Source of the DNA: Clostridiaceae bacterium
GTDB lineage: Bacteria > Bacillota > Clostridia > Oscillospirales > Acutalibacteraceae
Assembly: GCA_016295895.1 (NCBI GenBank)
Contig: JAEDKI010000038.1
Location: 1 to 13,447 of the forward strand
Direction: 5' to 3'
DNA: 13,447 nucleotides
Shown: positions 1 through 6,831 of the stretch, piece after piece
Layout of the letters: each line of letters starts with the position of its first letter
Numbering within the stretch: position 1 is the stretch's first letter
Position numbers and translations under genes: made by a program
Notes under the pieces: generated by a model
Database searches by the model: none
What the model was told of the DNA's origin: nothing
What the model saw: the letters and a program-made list of their open reading frames with translations, nothing else

Positions 1-13
1 TATGCCTGAGAGC

Positions 14-38
14 CTTCAAGCGTTGATTGAAGTTTTTT
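14..38 (+). terminator. Possible intrinsic terminator of an off-window plus-strand gene
   Basis: A six-base-pair stem, CTTCAA (14-19) with TTGAAG (27-32), has a seven-base loop and is followed directly by six T (33-38). This is the form of a Rho-independent terminator for plus-strand transcription entering from the left edge. The stem is short and AT-rich and the upstream gene is not visible, so the call is tentative. It could also separate incoming transcription from the 3' end of the transposase gene on the other strand. Confidence 0.35.
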
Positions 39-84
39 GATGTTCATAATTTAATGTCTCCGTTTGTCGAGTATAATATTCGTT

Positions 85-615
85 TTAATAAAAGCAGTCC
101 GTTCCCCAACGAAGCGGGTTTTCATCAATATATTGCCATATTTCCTCGTAATCTTTTTGCCCCCGAATAACATGATCATAGAAAGATCTTTGCCAAATTT
201 GCTCCGATTGACAATTATTGGCTTTGCATAATTTAATCCATTCAACCGTTGTTTTAGATTTTAACGCACCAATGATGCTTGATATTGTAGGGACAGCCCT
301 TGCGGCTGTCCGAACCTGAATGGGTTTTTTCGCATTGTCATCATTATGCAATATCAACAACAAATGAATGTGATTGGGCATAATCACATAATTATCAACA
401 GAAACATTTGGGTTGTTTTGAATTTCAAGTATATTTTTCTCAACAATTTTACCCAGAGGCGTAAGGCAAACGCACGGACAGCCGCAAGGGCTGTCCCTAC
501 TTATTTTCGATAGGATATGCTTTTTTGAATGAGTACATACGGTAATAAAGTAACCGCCGTTTTGGCTGTAATCATATTCTTTGAGCCTGTTAAGTTTTCT
601 TTTAGTCAGATCCAT
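85..615 (-). CDS. REP-associated / IS200-like Y1 transposase (RAYT family)
   Basis: This 176-aa protein is a single-domain HUH/Y1 single-strand DNA transposase. The N-terminus reads YDYSQNGGYFITVCTHSK, typical of the RAYT branch. The metal-binding HUH motif is His82-Ile83-His84 within IMPNHIHLLL, and the candidate nucleophile is Tyr146 in the RSFYDHVIR segment. The C-terminal QYIDENPLRW segment is also typical of these proteins. The ATG has a GGAG Shine-Dalgarno seven bases upstream (minus strand). The gene is visibly AT-richer than its neighbours, which suggests transfer. Two stretches, about residues 40-48 and 102-110, are encoded by opposite copies of a REP-like palindrome that keep the frame open. 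RAYT proteins are thought to mobilise REP sequences at the single-strand DNA stage; activity of this copy is unproven. It stands alone, with no TnpB or accessory gene beside it. Confidence 0.88.
   Translation of the reverse strand: MDLTKRKLNRLKEYDYSQNGGYFITVCTHSKKHILSKISRDSPCGCPCVCLTPLGKIVEKNILEIQNNPNVSVDNYVIMPNHIHLLLILHNDDNAKKPIQVRTAARAVPTISSIIGALKSKTTVEWIKLCKANNCQSEQIWQRSFYDHVIRGQKDYEEIWQYIDENPLRWGTDCFY
287..312. repeat. REP-like palindrome, copy 1, inside the transposase gene
   Basis: The arms GGACAGCC (291-298) and GGCTGTCC (304-311) form a perfect eight-base-pair hairpin with loop CTTGC, preceded by GTAG. The whole 26-base unit is the exact reverse complement of 475-500. It encodes the VRTAARAVPT-type segment of the transposase (minus strand) without breaking the frame. 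A short GC-rich hairpin with an asymmetric flank is the form of REP elements that RAYT proteins recognise. It stands out as a GC-rich island in AT-rich coding DNA. Confidence 0.8.
475..500. repeat. REP-like palindrome, copy 2, opposite orientation
   Basis: The arms GGACAGCC (476-483) and GGCTGTCC (489-496) flank loop GCAAG, and CTAC completes the 26-base unit. It is the exact reverse complement of the copy at 287-312, with no mismatch over 26 bases. It encodes the cysteine-rich RDSPCGCP segment of the transposase. The two copies face each other across about 160 bases, so the transcript or single-stranded DNA could pair over the full 26 bases. Confidence 0.8.
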
Positions 616-834
616 ATTGTTTCTCCATAAAAAGTTGCACTGCCGAACGTGTGCAGCATTCGGCAGTGCGTTGGGGAAAGAGAAAATAAAAATGAAAAAG
701 GAGTTGTCAAAATAAAAGAAAGCATCAAAAATACACTTTGATGATTAAGTGTATAATATTATATACTTGCTTTCAAGATGTTGCGAGAATATGAACAAAC
801 TGTAAACAAAGCGGATTTTTACGCTGTTTTTGTC
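616..834. other. AT-rich intergenic spacer upstream of the transposase
   Basis: No gene is visible here. The spacer contains the hairpin at 637-669 (listed separately). It also has a near-palindrome around TAATATTA at 748-767 (18 of 20 positions symmetric) that gives TATAAT-like hexamers on both strands, and a seven-base inverted repeat CATCAAA / TTTGATG at 723-743. A weak minus-strand promoter for the transposase could be TTGACA (710-705) with TATTTT (688-683) at 16-base spacing. At 810-825 an AGCG / CGCT hairpin resembles the real terminator at 839-856, so the motif seems duplicated. Confidence 0.4.
632..669 (-). terminator. Terminator-like hairpin just upstream of the transposase RBS
   Basis: A perfect 11-base-pair inverted repeat, GCACTGCCGAA (637-647) with TTCGGCAGTGC (659-669), has an 11-base loop. 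Read on the minus strand it is followed by AAC and then five T, and the transposase GGAG lies only a few bases further on. IS200-type elements are known to carry a terminator-like stem before tnpA that blocks read-through expression; this position and shape fit that role. Alternatively it is another palindrome recognised by the transposase. Confidence 0.55.
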
Positions 835-856
835 AAAAAAGCGGTATTTTTCGCTT
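835..856 (-). terminator. Intrinsic terminator of the prfA-aminopeptidase operon
   Basis: On the minus strand, 14 bases after the aminopeptidase stop codon, AAGCG pairs with CGCTT around an eight-base A-rich loop, and a six-T run (835-840 on the plus strand) follows. The stem is short, but the T-run and position at the end of a five-gene operon support the call. A second AGCG / CGCT stem lies about 30 bases further downstream. Confidence 0.6.
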
Positions 857-869
857 AAATTATCGGGTT

Positions 870-2270
870 TTACTGCTCAAGAAACGCCTTGAAGCCCTTG
901 AAAGCCATATAGACATCATATTTTGCAACAACCTCAAACGGCGCATGCATTGAGAGCACGGGAACGCCGACATCCACTACCTCAACGCCGAGATTTGCAA
1001 TGTATTTTGCAACCGTTCCTCCGCCGCCCTCGTCAACCTTGCCGAGTTCGCCCGTCTGCCAGGCAACCTTGCCGTCATTGAAAAGCCTGTGGATTTTTGC
1101 AACATATTCGGCGTTTGCGTCGTTCGTGCCGCCCTTGCCCCGTGAGCCCGTATATTTTGTGACAACGATGCCCTTGTTGATATAAGCGGCGTTGAGCTTG
1201 TCGTGAACCGAGGGATAGGTCGGGTCAAAGCCTGCATTGACATCTGCCGAAAGACATTCGGAAGCCCTGAGAACATCTCTGCCCTTCAAGCCCTGAGTTG
1301 CGGCAATATCGGCGATAAAATGTTTGAGATAGGCGGAATTCAGACCCGTGTTGCCGTCAGAACCCGTTTCTTCCTTGTCGGTGATAACGGTAACTCCCGT
1401 GTATTCGGGGGATTTTGCCGCAAAAGCCGCCATTACCGAGGGATAAGCGCAGACCTTATCGTCGTGACCGTATGCGCCTATCATGCTGCGGTCAAAACCG
1501 ATGTCAACCGCCTTGAATGCGGGAACCATTTCAAGCTCTGCCGATAGAAAATCTGCTTCAACAATGCCGTATTTTTCGTTGAGAAGCTTCATAATGTTGA
1601 GCTTTACCGCTTCGCTGCATTTATCCTTTGCAAACGGGCGGCTGCCGACGAGAATATTGAGATTTTCGCCGAGAATTGCTTCCTCAAGCGGCTTGCTCGC
1701 CTGCTTTTTGTCAAGATGGGGGAGCAGGTCGGTAACAACGAATTTCGGGTCGCCGTCGTCCTCGCCGAGACAAACCTCAACCTTTGTTCCGTCCTTGCGG
1801 AAAATAACGCCGTGAAGCGAAAGAGGAATTGCAGTCCATTGATATTTCTTGATTCCGCCGTAATAATGAGTCTTGAACAGAGCAAGCTCCGTGTCCTCAT
1901 AGAGCGGATTGGGCTTTAAGTCCAGACGGGGGGAATCGATGTGAGAAGCAACGATTTTTGCGCCGTTTTCAAGCCCTTTTCTGCCGAAAACGCAGAGAAT
2001 GAGAGCTTTTGAACGGATTTCGGAATAGACCTTGTCTCCAGCCTTGTAGCTCGCCTTGGGGTCGAAAGGAACAAAGCCCTCTTTTTCTGCAAGAGCCTTG
2101 ACAAAAGCCGTTGTTTCCCTCTCCGTTTTGCAGGTGTTGAGAAAATCCTTGTATTTTTCGCAGAAAGCGTCCGCCGCTTCGGTTTCCCCGTCATCGCAGA
2201 GATAAGAAGCGTGTTCGGGAGAATAGAAAAGCTCTTCTTTCAGAGTTTCCGCCTGTGTTTTTTCGCACAT
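870..2270 (-). CDS. M18 family metallo-aminopeptidase (aspartyl-aminopeptidase-like)
   Basis: This cytoplasmic protein of 466 aa is a predicted di-zinc exopeptidase of family M18, which removes N-terminal, often acidic, residues from peptides. Metal and catalytic motifs are visible in order: SHIDSPRLD with His110, AYGHDDKVCAYPS near 266-278, DKEETGSDG with Glu300-Glu301, SADVNAGFDPTY with Asp343, and LSMHAPFEV with His442. Length matches bacterial M18 enzymes. A start at 2279 (three codons earlier) is possible, but there the AAAGG sits directly against the ATG; from the ATG at 2270 the spacing is about nine bases, so 2270 is preferred. It is the last gene of the operon, 25 bases after the transglycosylase stop. 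Exact substrate preference cannot be read from sequence. Confidence 0.92.
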   Translation of the reverse strand: MCEKTQAETLKEELFYSPEHASYLCDDGETEAADAFCEKYKDFLNTCKTERETTAFVKALAEKEGFVPFDPKASYKAGDKVYSEIRSKALILCVFGRKGLENGAKIVASHIDSPRLDLKPNPLYEDTELALFKTHYYGGIKKYQWTAIPLSLHGVIFRKDGTKVEVCLGEDDGDPKFVVTDLLPHLDKKQASKPLEEAILGENLNILVGSRPFAKDKCSEAVKLNIMKLLNEKYGIVEADFLSAELEMVPAFKAVDIGFDRSMIGAYGHDDKVCAYPSVMAAFAAKSPEYTGVTVITDKEETGSDGNTGLNSAYLKHFIADIAATQGLKGRDVLRASECLSADVNAGFDPTYPSVHDKLNAAYINKGIVVTKYTGSRGKGGTNDANAEYVAKIHRLFNDGKVAWQTGELGKVDEGGGGTVAKYIANLGVEVVDVGVPVLSMHAPFEVVAKYDVYMAFKGFKAFLEQ

Positions 2271-2295
2271 ATATATCATCCTTTCCGTTGGTGAT

Positions 2296-2853
2296 TCAAT
2301 AAATATTTCTGTATATATTCAAAGCCTTGTTGACTTTTCTGACATAGTGAGCGGTTTCGTTAATCGGAATTTCGGCAAGGGTCTTTCCGTCGGGCGAAAG
2401 AGAGCCGTCTTTCAGCCAGCCGTTGACCCTCCCTCTGCCCGCATGATAGGCGGCAAGCGCCGTGTCGGTGTTGCCGAATTCGTCGAGCAGATAGCTCAGG
2501 AAAAATGCGCCGTATTTTACCGAGGTTTCGGGGTCAAACAAATCAACCGCTTCGTCCTCCTCGCCGAGCTTCATCTGAAGCCATTCAAGGGTTTCGGGCG
2601 TTATCTGAGTCAGCCCCTCGGCATGAGCGTGAGAAACGGCGTTCGGGTTAAATGAGCTTTCCGTCTTTATAACGGCGAAAAGCAGATTCCTGTCAACTCC
2701 GAATTCCTCGCTGTATTTCTCAACATAATCCGAATATTTCATCGGATAAAGCAGCTTCAGAACGGTCTTGCCCGAAACAAAAAATGCTCCGAACAGCAGA
2801 GCCGCCGCAAGCAGAAAGATTGCCGCCGCTTTAAGTTTACCTTTCAGTGTCAT
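2296..2853 (-). CDS. Membrane-anchored lytic transglycosylase (SLT domain)
   Basis: This 185-aa protein has a basic N-terminus and one hydrophobic segment (about residues 9-27), so it is probably tethered to the outer face of the membrane. The rest is a goose-lysozyme-like SLT domain. The catalytic acid is Glu65 in VIKTESSFNPNAVS. The GLTQITPET stretch (80-88) matches the GLMQ motif, and AAYHAG (134-139) matches the AYNAG motif with His for Asn. It should cleave glycan strands of peptidoglycan to anhydromuropeptides during wall growth or remodelling. The ATG overlaps the stop of the upstream fusion gene (shared ATGA at 2850-2853) and has a GGAG seven bases upstream, so translation is probably coupled. 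Confidence 0.93.
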   Translation of the reverse strand: MTLKGKLKAAAIFLLAAALLFGAFFVSGKTVLKLLYPMKYSDYVEKYSEEFGVDRNLLFAVIKTESSFNPNAVSHAHAEGLTQITPETLEWLQMKLGEEDEAVDLFDPETSVKYGAFFLSYLLDEFGNTDTALAAYHAGRGRVNGWLKDGSLSPDGKTLAEIPINETAHYVRKVNKALNIYRNIY

Positions 2854-4442
2854 ATTAAATCTCCGATTTGAGCCTCAATGCCGTCAATATCGCCGTTGTT
2901 GTCAATCACAATATCGGCGTTTTTAATATAGTATTCCGCTTTGGGCTGGGCATTTATTCTCAGCATGGCGGATTCTCTGTCAATGGAATCACGCTTCATT
3001 ATCCGACGAAGTCTTGTTTCTTCATCGGCAATAACGCTTATTGTTTTTTGGCAGAAATAAGTCAGACAGCTGTCAAACAGCAGTGCGGCGTCGATAACCG
3101 CCGCTTTTGCGCCGTCCTTTTCGGCTTTGTGTATTTCTTCAACGGCAAGGCGTGTAATTTCGGGATGGGTGATAAGATTGAGAGTCCGTGAACCCTCCTC
3201 CGATGAAAACGCCCTTTTTGCAAGCTCGCTTCTGTTAAGAGAGCCGCCGCTGACAATATCCTCGCCGAAATTCTTCTTTAAGAGATTTATAACCTCGGCA
3301 TTTTCAACCGCTTTTCTTGCAAGCACATCGGTGTCAACGATGGCATATCCCATGTTTCTGAGCATGGATGCAACGGTAGTTTTGCCCGCACCCGTCTGAC
3401 CCGTCAGACCGATGACGGGGATATTTATATCAAGGTCAATCACTCTGAAAGCCGCCGAACGGAGCAGGCGGTTATAGACCGCAAGACCGACTCCGCTTGA
3501 AATCGGGCATCGCACGAAAGCACGGGCACAGCCCATTGCGTCAACCTCACGCAGAGCGTCGAAAATCCGATGAGCCTGCGACAGACCGTCGTTCTCTTTG
3601 CCGTATTCGATATATTTTTCAAAATACTTTCCCTCGCCCTCAAAGCATACGGCGCAGACCGTATCTTTCTGAGCATAAAGGAATTTTTTGAATTGTTCAA
3701 AGCTGCCTTTTATAATAGTGACCTGAGCGGTCGGGGCGTAATGCTTGTATTTCATGCCGGGCGACTGTGCTTTTTCGCCCGATTTCAGCTTCTCAAAAAC
3801 TGCCGGAGAAATGCTGATTTCGCCGAGAACCTCGGAAAGCTGTTCCGGGGTAATTCCGCCGGGTCTGAGCAGGGTCGGAGGATTCGTTTCGAGCGTAACA
3901 ACAGTTGATTCAACGCCCACGGAGCATTCTCCGCCGTCAACAACCGCATCGATTTTTCCGTCAAGATCCTCAATGACATGAGAAGCCTTTGTGGGGCTGG
4001 GCTTGCCCGATGCGTTTGCGCTCGGGGCGGCAAGCGGCACGCCCGCCGCCTTGATGATTGCCCTTGCACAGGGGTTTGAGGGCATGCGGATTGCAACCGT
4101 GTCAAGCCCTGCGCTGACCTCGTTCGGAATCAGCGAAGATTTTTTCATTATAACCGTCAAAGGCCCCGGCCAATACTTTTCGGCAAGGGCGTTCAGCCTC
4201 GGGTCAACCTTTTCAACAAGCGGCGGTATTTCTTCAAGAGAAGAAACATGAACAATCAGCGGATTATCCTGCGGTCTGCCCTTTGCGATAAAAATATTTT
4301 TGACTGCCTGCGGGTCAAGAGCGTTTGCCGCAAGGCCGTAGACCGTTTCGGTCGGGATTGCGACAAGGCCGCCGTTTTTCAGTATTTTTGCCGCCGTTTC
4401 GGTTGCTTCGGCGTCCTGTGATTTGAGATAAAGTGTTTTCAT
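2850..4442 (-). CDS. Fused threonylcarbamoyl-AMP synthase (Sua5) and dephospho-CoA kinase (CoaE)
   Basis: This 530-aa bifunctional protein has an N-terminal YrdC/TsaC domain (about 5-190) with PTETVYGLAANA (31-42), KGRPQDNPLIVH (54-65) and PSANASGKPSPT (140-151), which bind ATP, bicarbonate and threonine to make threonylcarbamoyl-AMP for tRNA t6A37. The SPGMKYKHYAP linker (227-237) leads into a Sua5 C-terminal Rossmann-like domain to about 335. From 342 a complete CoaE domain begins: P-loop GLTGQTGAGKTT (345-356), VDTD (369-372) and DAALLFDS (451-458). CoaE phosphorylates dephospho-CoA in the last step of CoA synthesis. There is no stop, frameshift or internal start signal at the join. A GTG at 4469 is in frame, but the ATG at 4442 has AAAAGGG six to seven bases upstream and is preferred; it lies 16 bases after the prfA stop. 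Confidence 0.93.
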   Translation of the reverse strand: MKTLYLKSQDAEATETAAKILKNGGLVAIPTETVYGLAANALDPQAVKNIFIAKGRPQDNPLIVHVSSLEEIPPLVEKVDPRLNALAEKYWPGPLTVIMKKSSLIPNEVSAGLDTVAIRMPSNPCARAIIKAAGVPLAAPSANASGKPSPTKASHVIEDLDGKIDAVVDGGECSVGVESTVVTLETNPPTLLRPGGITPEQLSEVLGEISISPAVFEKLKSGEKAQSPGMKYKHYAPTAQVTIIKGSFEQFKKFLYAQKDTVCAVCFEGEGKYFEKYIEYGKENDGLSQAHRIFDALREVDAMGCARAFVRCPISSGVGLAVYNRLLRSAAFRVIDLDINIPVIGLTGQTGAGKTTVASMLRNMGYAIVDTDVLARKAVENAEVINLLKKNFGEDIVSGGSLNRSELAKRAFSSEEGSRTLNLITHPEITRLAVEEIHKAEKDGAKAAVIDAALLFDSCLTYFCQKTISVIADEETRLRRIMKRDSIDRESAMLRINAQPKAEYYIKNADIVIDNNGDIDGIEAQIGDLI

Positions 4443-4458
4443 GGTATTCCCTTTTATT

Positions 4459-5529
4459 TCAGTCCTCACTGCGGAGCTTTTCTGCCGTATCGGCGGTGAC
4501 GAGAGCGTCGATTATCTCGTCAAGGTCGCCGTTAAGGATTGAATCAATTTTATACAAAGTCAGATTTATTCTGTGGTCGCTGACCCTGCCCTGAGGGTAG
4601 TTATAGGTTCGTATTCTTTCGCTTCTGTCGCCCGTGCCGACCTGCGCCCTGCGCTCGCCCGCAATGGCGTCAAGCTGTTTCTCTTTTTCCGCTTCAAGAA
4701 TTTTTGAGCGGAGAATTTTCATCGCACGGTCTTTATTTTTATACTGACTGCGTTCGTCCTGACATTCAACCACCGTTCCCGTGGGAATATGGGTTATTCT
4801 GATTGCGCTTTCGGTCTTGTTGACATGCTGACCGCCTGCGCCGCCCGAACGGTAGGTGTCAATCTGCAAATCGGCGGGGTTGATTTCAACATCAACCTCC
4901 TCCGCTTCGGGCAGAACCGCAACCGTAACGGTTGAAGTGTGGATTCTTCCCTGGCTCTCGGTTTCGGGAACTCTCTGAACCCTGTGAACGCCGCTTTCAA
5001 ATTTAAGGCGTGAGTATGCTCCCTCGCCCTCGATAATAAAGCTGATTTCCTTGAATCCGCCAAGCTCCGTGGGGTTGGAATTGAGAATTTCGCATTTCCA
5101 GCCCTTTGTTTCGGCATACATCGAATACATTCTGAACAGCACGCCTGCAAAAAGCGAAGCTTCTTCGCCGCCTGCGCCGCCTCTTATTTCAACAATAACA
5201 TTTTTATCGTCGTTGGGGTCACGGGGCAGAAGCAGGATTTTAAGCTCCTCTTTGAACTGCTGAACCTGCTGTTCCGAGCTTTCAAGCTCCTCACGGACCA
5301 TTTCACGGAAATCCTTTTCAAGCCCGCCCTGTTCAAGCAGATCCTTTGCTTCGGCAAGTGAAGCCTCGGCGGCTTTGAGCTGACGGTATTTTTCAACAAC
5401 GGGGGTTAAAACCTTCAGCTCCTGCATAAGCTTTTTATATTGCTCCATATCGGCAACGATATCGCTTTGACAGAGCTTTTCGTTGACCGCCTCGAAGCGT
5501 TCTTCAACCTTGTTCAGTTTCTCAAGCAT
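4459..5529 (-). CDS. prfA: Peptide chain release factor 1
   Basis: This 356-aa class I release factor recognises UAA and UAG in the ribosomal A site and triggers peptide release. The N-terminal helical domain runs to about residue 110. The codon-reading tripeptide region is RVPETESQGRIHTS with Pro188-Glu-Thr190, the PxT motif of RF1 (RF2 has SPF). The catalytic GGQ is at 232-234 in SGGAGGQHVNKTES. Length is typical. The ATG has a GGGAGG ribosome binding site four to five bases upstream. It follows the DUF951 gene by 12 bases. The methyltransferase gene prmC, which modifies the GGQ glutamine and usually follows prfA in Bacillota, is absent here. Confidence 0.98.
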   Translation of the reverse strand: MLEKLNKVEERFEAVNEKLCQSDIVADMEQYKKLMQELKVLTPVVEKYRQLKAAEASLAEAKDLLEQGGLEKDFREMVREELESSEQQVQQFKEELKILLLPRDPNDDKNVIVEIRGGAGGEEASLFAGVLFRMYSMYAETKGWKCEILNSNPTELGGFKEISFIIEGEGAYSRLKFESGVHRVQRVPETESQGRIHTSTVTVAVLPEAEEVDVEINPADLQIDTYRSGGAGGQHVNKTESAIRITHIPTGTVVECQDERSQYKNKDRAMKILRSKILEAEKEKQLDAIAGERRAQVGTGDRSERIRTYNYPQGRVSDHRINLTLYKIDSILNGDLDEIIDALVTADTAEKLRSED

Positions 5530-5541
5530 AGAGCCTCCCGA

Positions 5542-5730
5542 TTATTCCGAATCCTCACGGATAATTTTCTTGATATTTTTTTCAACCTTGACTCTTTCGA
5601 GCATGACCTCGTGCCCGCAACCCGTGCATTTGATTTTAAAATCCGCTCCGATACGCAGAACGGCAAAGCGGTCGCTGCCGCAGGGATGCTTTTTTTTCAT
5701 CAAAAGAGTGTCGCCGACTCTGACATCCAT
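5542..5730 (-). CDS. DUF951 family small protein
   Basis: This 62-aa protein matches the DUF951 pattern: MDVRVGDTLLMKKKHPCGS at the N-terminus, then FAVLRIGADFKIKCTGCGHEVML, then a charged tail. Cys17, Cys35, Cys38 and His40 could form a small metal site, or the fold could be a compact beta barrel; the function of the family is unknown. In Bacillota it is often found next to translation or replication genes. The ATG has a GGGGAG ribosome binding site about seven bases upstream, and the gene is the first of the operon, downstream of an extended -10 promoter at 5787-5795. Confidence 0.92.
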   Translation of the reverse strand: MDVRVGDTLLMKKKHPCGSDRFAVLRIGADFKIKCTGCGHEVMLERVKVEKNIKKIIREDSE

Positions 5731-5786
5731 AAATATCTCCCCGAAAATCAGTTAATAATATGTAATATGCGATAGGTTTACATTGT

Positions 5787-5795
5787 ATTATACCA
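5787..5795 (-). promoter_or_regulatory. Extended -10 promoter of the DUF951-prfA operon
   Basis: On the minus strand the sequence TGGTATAAT gives a perfect TATAAT -10 box (plus 5787-5792) with an upstream TGn extension. The -35 region, near 5810-5815, is poor, as is common for extended -10 promoters. It lies about 55 bases upstream of the DUF951 start codon. Confidence 0.6.
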
Positions 5796-5807
5796 TAATA
5801 TCGTTCG

Positions 5808-5838
5808 GCAGGGAATAATTTTTTGGAATTTTCCCTGC
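5808..5838. repeat. Inverted repeat between the divergent operons
   Basis: GCAGGGAA (5808-5815) and TTCCCTGC (5831-5838) form a perfect eight-base-pair inverted repeat with a 15-base AT-rich centre. It overlaps the -35 region of the minus-strand operon and lies about 70 bases upstream of the S1-domain gene. It could be an operator or simply a hairpin. A weak plus-strand promoter, TTGGAA (5823-5828) with CATATA (5847-5852) at 18-base spacing, begins inside it and may serve the S1 gene. Confidence 0.4.
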
Positions 5839-5910
5839 TTTTCCGCCATATATTTGAACAAGAAACACTAAAATTGAAAAAATGCCAAAGCGGCGGAACG
5901 GTGGTCGAAA

Positions 5911-6831
5911 ATGAAAAGCTTCAAACCTGAGGGTCAGTTAATATTAACCGAAGAAAACAGGCGTTATCTCTCAAGCTCCTTTGCCCTGCACGATGCGTAT
6001 TATGCCGAAGCGGTGCTTGAAGGGCGTGTCATGCGCTGTGACGGGGAGCACAATCTTCATGTTGACCTCGGATGCATGAAAGGGATTATTCCGAGAAACG
6101 AGGGGGCTCTCGGCATTGAGGAGGGAACCGTCAGAGATATTGCGCTCATTTCGAGGGTCAATAAGCCCGTTTCTTTTGTCATAACGGGATTTTCAAGCGA
6201 AAACGGCGAAACGGTTGCGGTTCTCAGCCGACGCAGAGTTCAGGAGGAATGCCGAAAAGAATATATTTCCGCTCTGACGCCCGGAGATGTTATCCCCGCA
6301 ACGGTTTCCCACATCGAGGGCTTCGGCGTTTTCTGCGACATCGGGGCAGGGATAAGCGCCCTCATGCCGATTGACAGCATATCGGTTTCAAGAATTCCTC
6401 ATCCGAACGCACGCTTCACGGCGGGTCAGAATATTTTTGCCGTTGTGCGGAGCTTTGACGAGGCGGGGCGAATAACTCTCAGCCATAAGGAGCTGCTCGG
6501 AACATGGGAGGAAAACGCCTCGGAATTCTCCGTCGGAGAAACCGTCCCGGGAATAGTCCGCTCGGTTGAAAAATACGGCATTTTCGTTGAGCTTGCGCCG
6601 AATCTTGCGGGGCTTGCGGAATTTTCCGAGGGAATAGAGCCGGGCAGTCATGCAGGAGTTTATATCAAAAGCATTATCCCGTCAAAGATGAAAATAAAAC
6701 TGATTATTGTTGACAGCTTCAGCGCAGATTATCCCGCTGAGCCGAGCGAATATTTCATAAAATCGGGTCATATTGACCGCTGGGTGTATTCACCGCCCGA
6801 GAGCGAAAAGCTCATTGAGAGCACATTTTAA
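5911..6831 (+). CDS. S1 RNA-binding domain protein (three S1 repeats)
   Basis: This 306-aa protein belongs to the small S1-like proteins of Clostridia. A divergent first S1-like unit spans about 33-108 (VLEGRVMRCDGEHNLHVDLG, then VAVLSRRR). A second spans about 124-193 (GDVIPATVSHIEGFGVFCDIG, ITLSHKELLG). A third spans about 208-267 (GETVPGIVRSVEKYGIFVELA, MKIKLIIVD). S1 folds bind single-stranded RNA, so a role in mRNA handling or at the ribosome is likely; it is much shorter than E. coli S1 and need not be its equivalent. The ATG is preceded by a modest GGTGG seven bases upstream. It is divergent from the prfA operon and its TAA overlaps the mnmA stop. Confidence 0.85.
   Translation: MKSFKPEGQLILTEENRRYLSSSFALHDAYYAEAVLEGRVMRCDGEHNLHVDLGCMKGIIPRNEGALGIEEGTVRDIALISRVNKPVSFVITGFSSENGETVAVLSRRRVQEECRKEYISALTPGDVIPATVSHIEGFGVFCDIGAGISALMPIDSISVSRIPHPNARFTAGQNIFAVVRSFDEAGRITLSHKELLGTWEENASEFSVGETVPGIVRSVEKYGIFVELAPNLAGLAEFSEGIEPGSHAGVYIKSIIPSKMKIKLIIVDSFSADYPAEPSEYFIKSGHIDRWVYSPPESEKLIESTF

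Noticed and set aside
51..245. 64-codon frame overlapping the transposase in another frame
   Set aside because: It overlaps the conserved C-terminus of the transposase and has no recognisable motif.
102..678. TTCCCCAACG (102-111) and CGTTGGGGAA (669-678) as terminal inverted repeats of the transposase element
   Set aside because: The left copy encodes the conserved RWG near the transposase C-terminus, a ten-base match over this distance is not rare by chance, and IS200/RAYT elements do not use terminal inverted repeats.
748..767. Near-palindromic TATAAT on both strands as a divergent promoter
   Set aside because: No convincing -35 element lies 16-18 bases away on either strand, and no plus-strand gene follows; it is probably just AT-rich sequence.
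4443..4469. GTG start at 4469 for the Sua5-CoaE fusion
   Set aside because: It would overlap prfA and lacks a good ribosome binding site, while the ATG at 4442 has AAAAGGG at proper spacing and begins exactly where Sua5 homologues begin.
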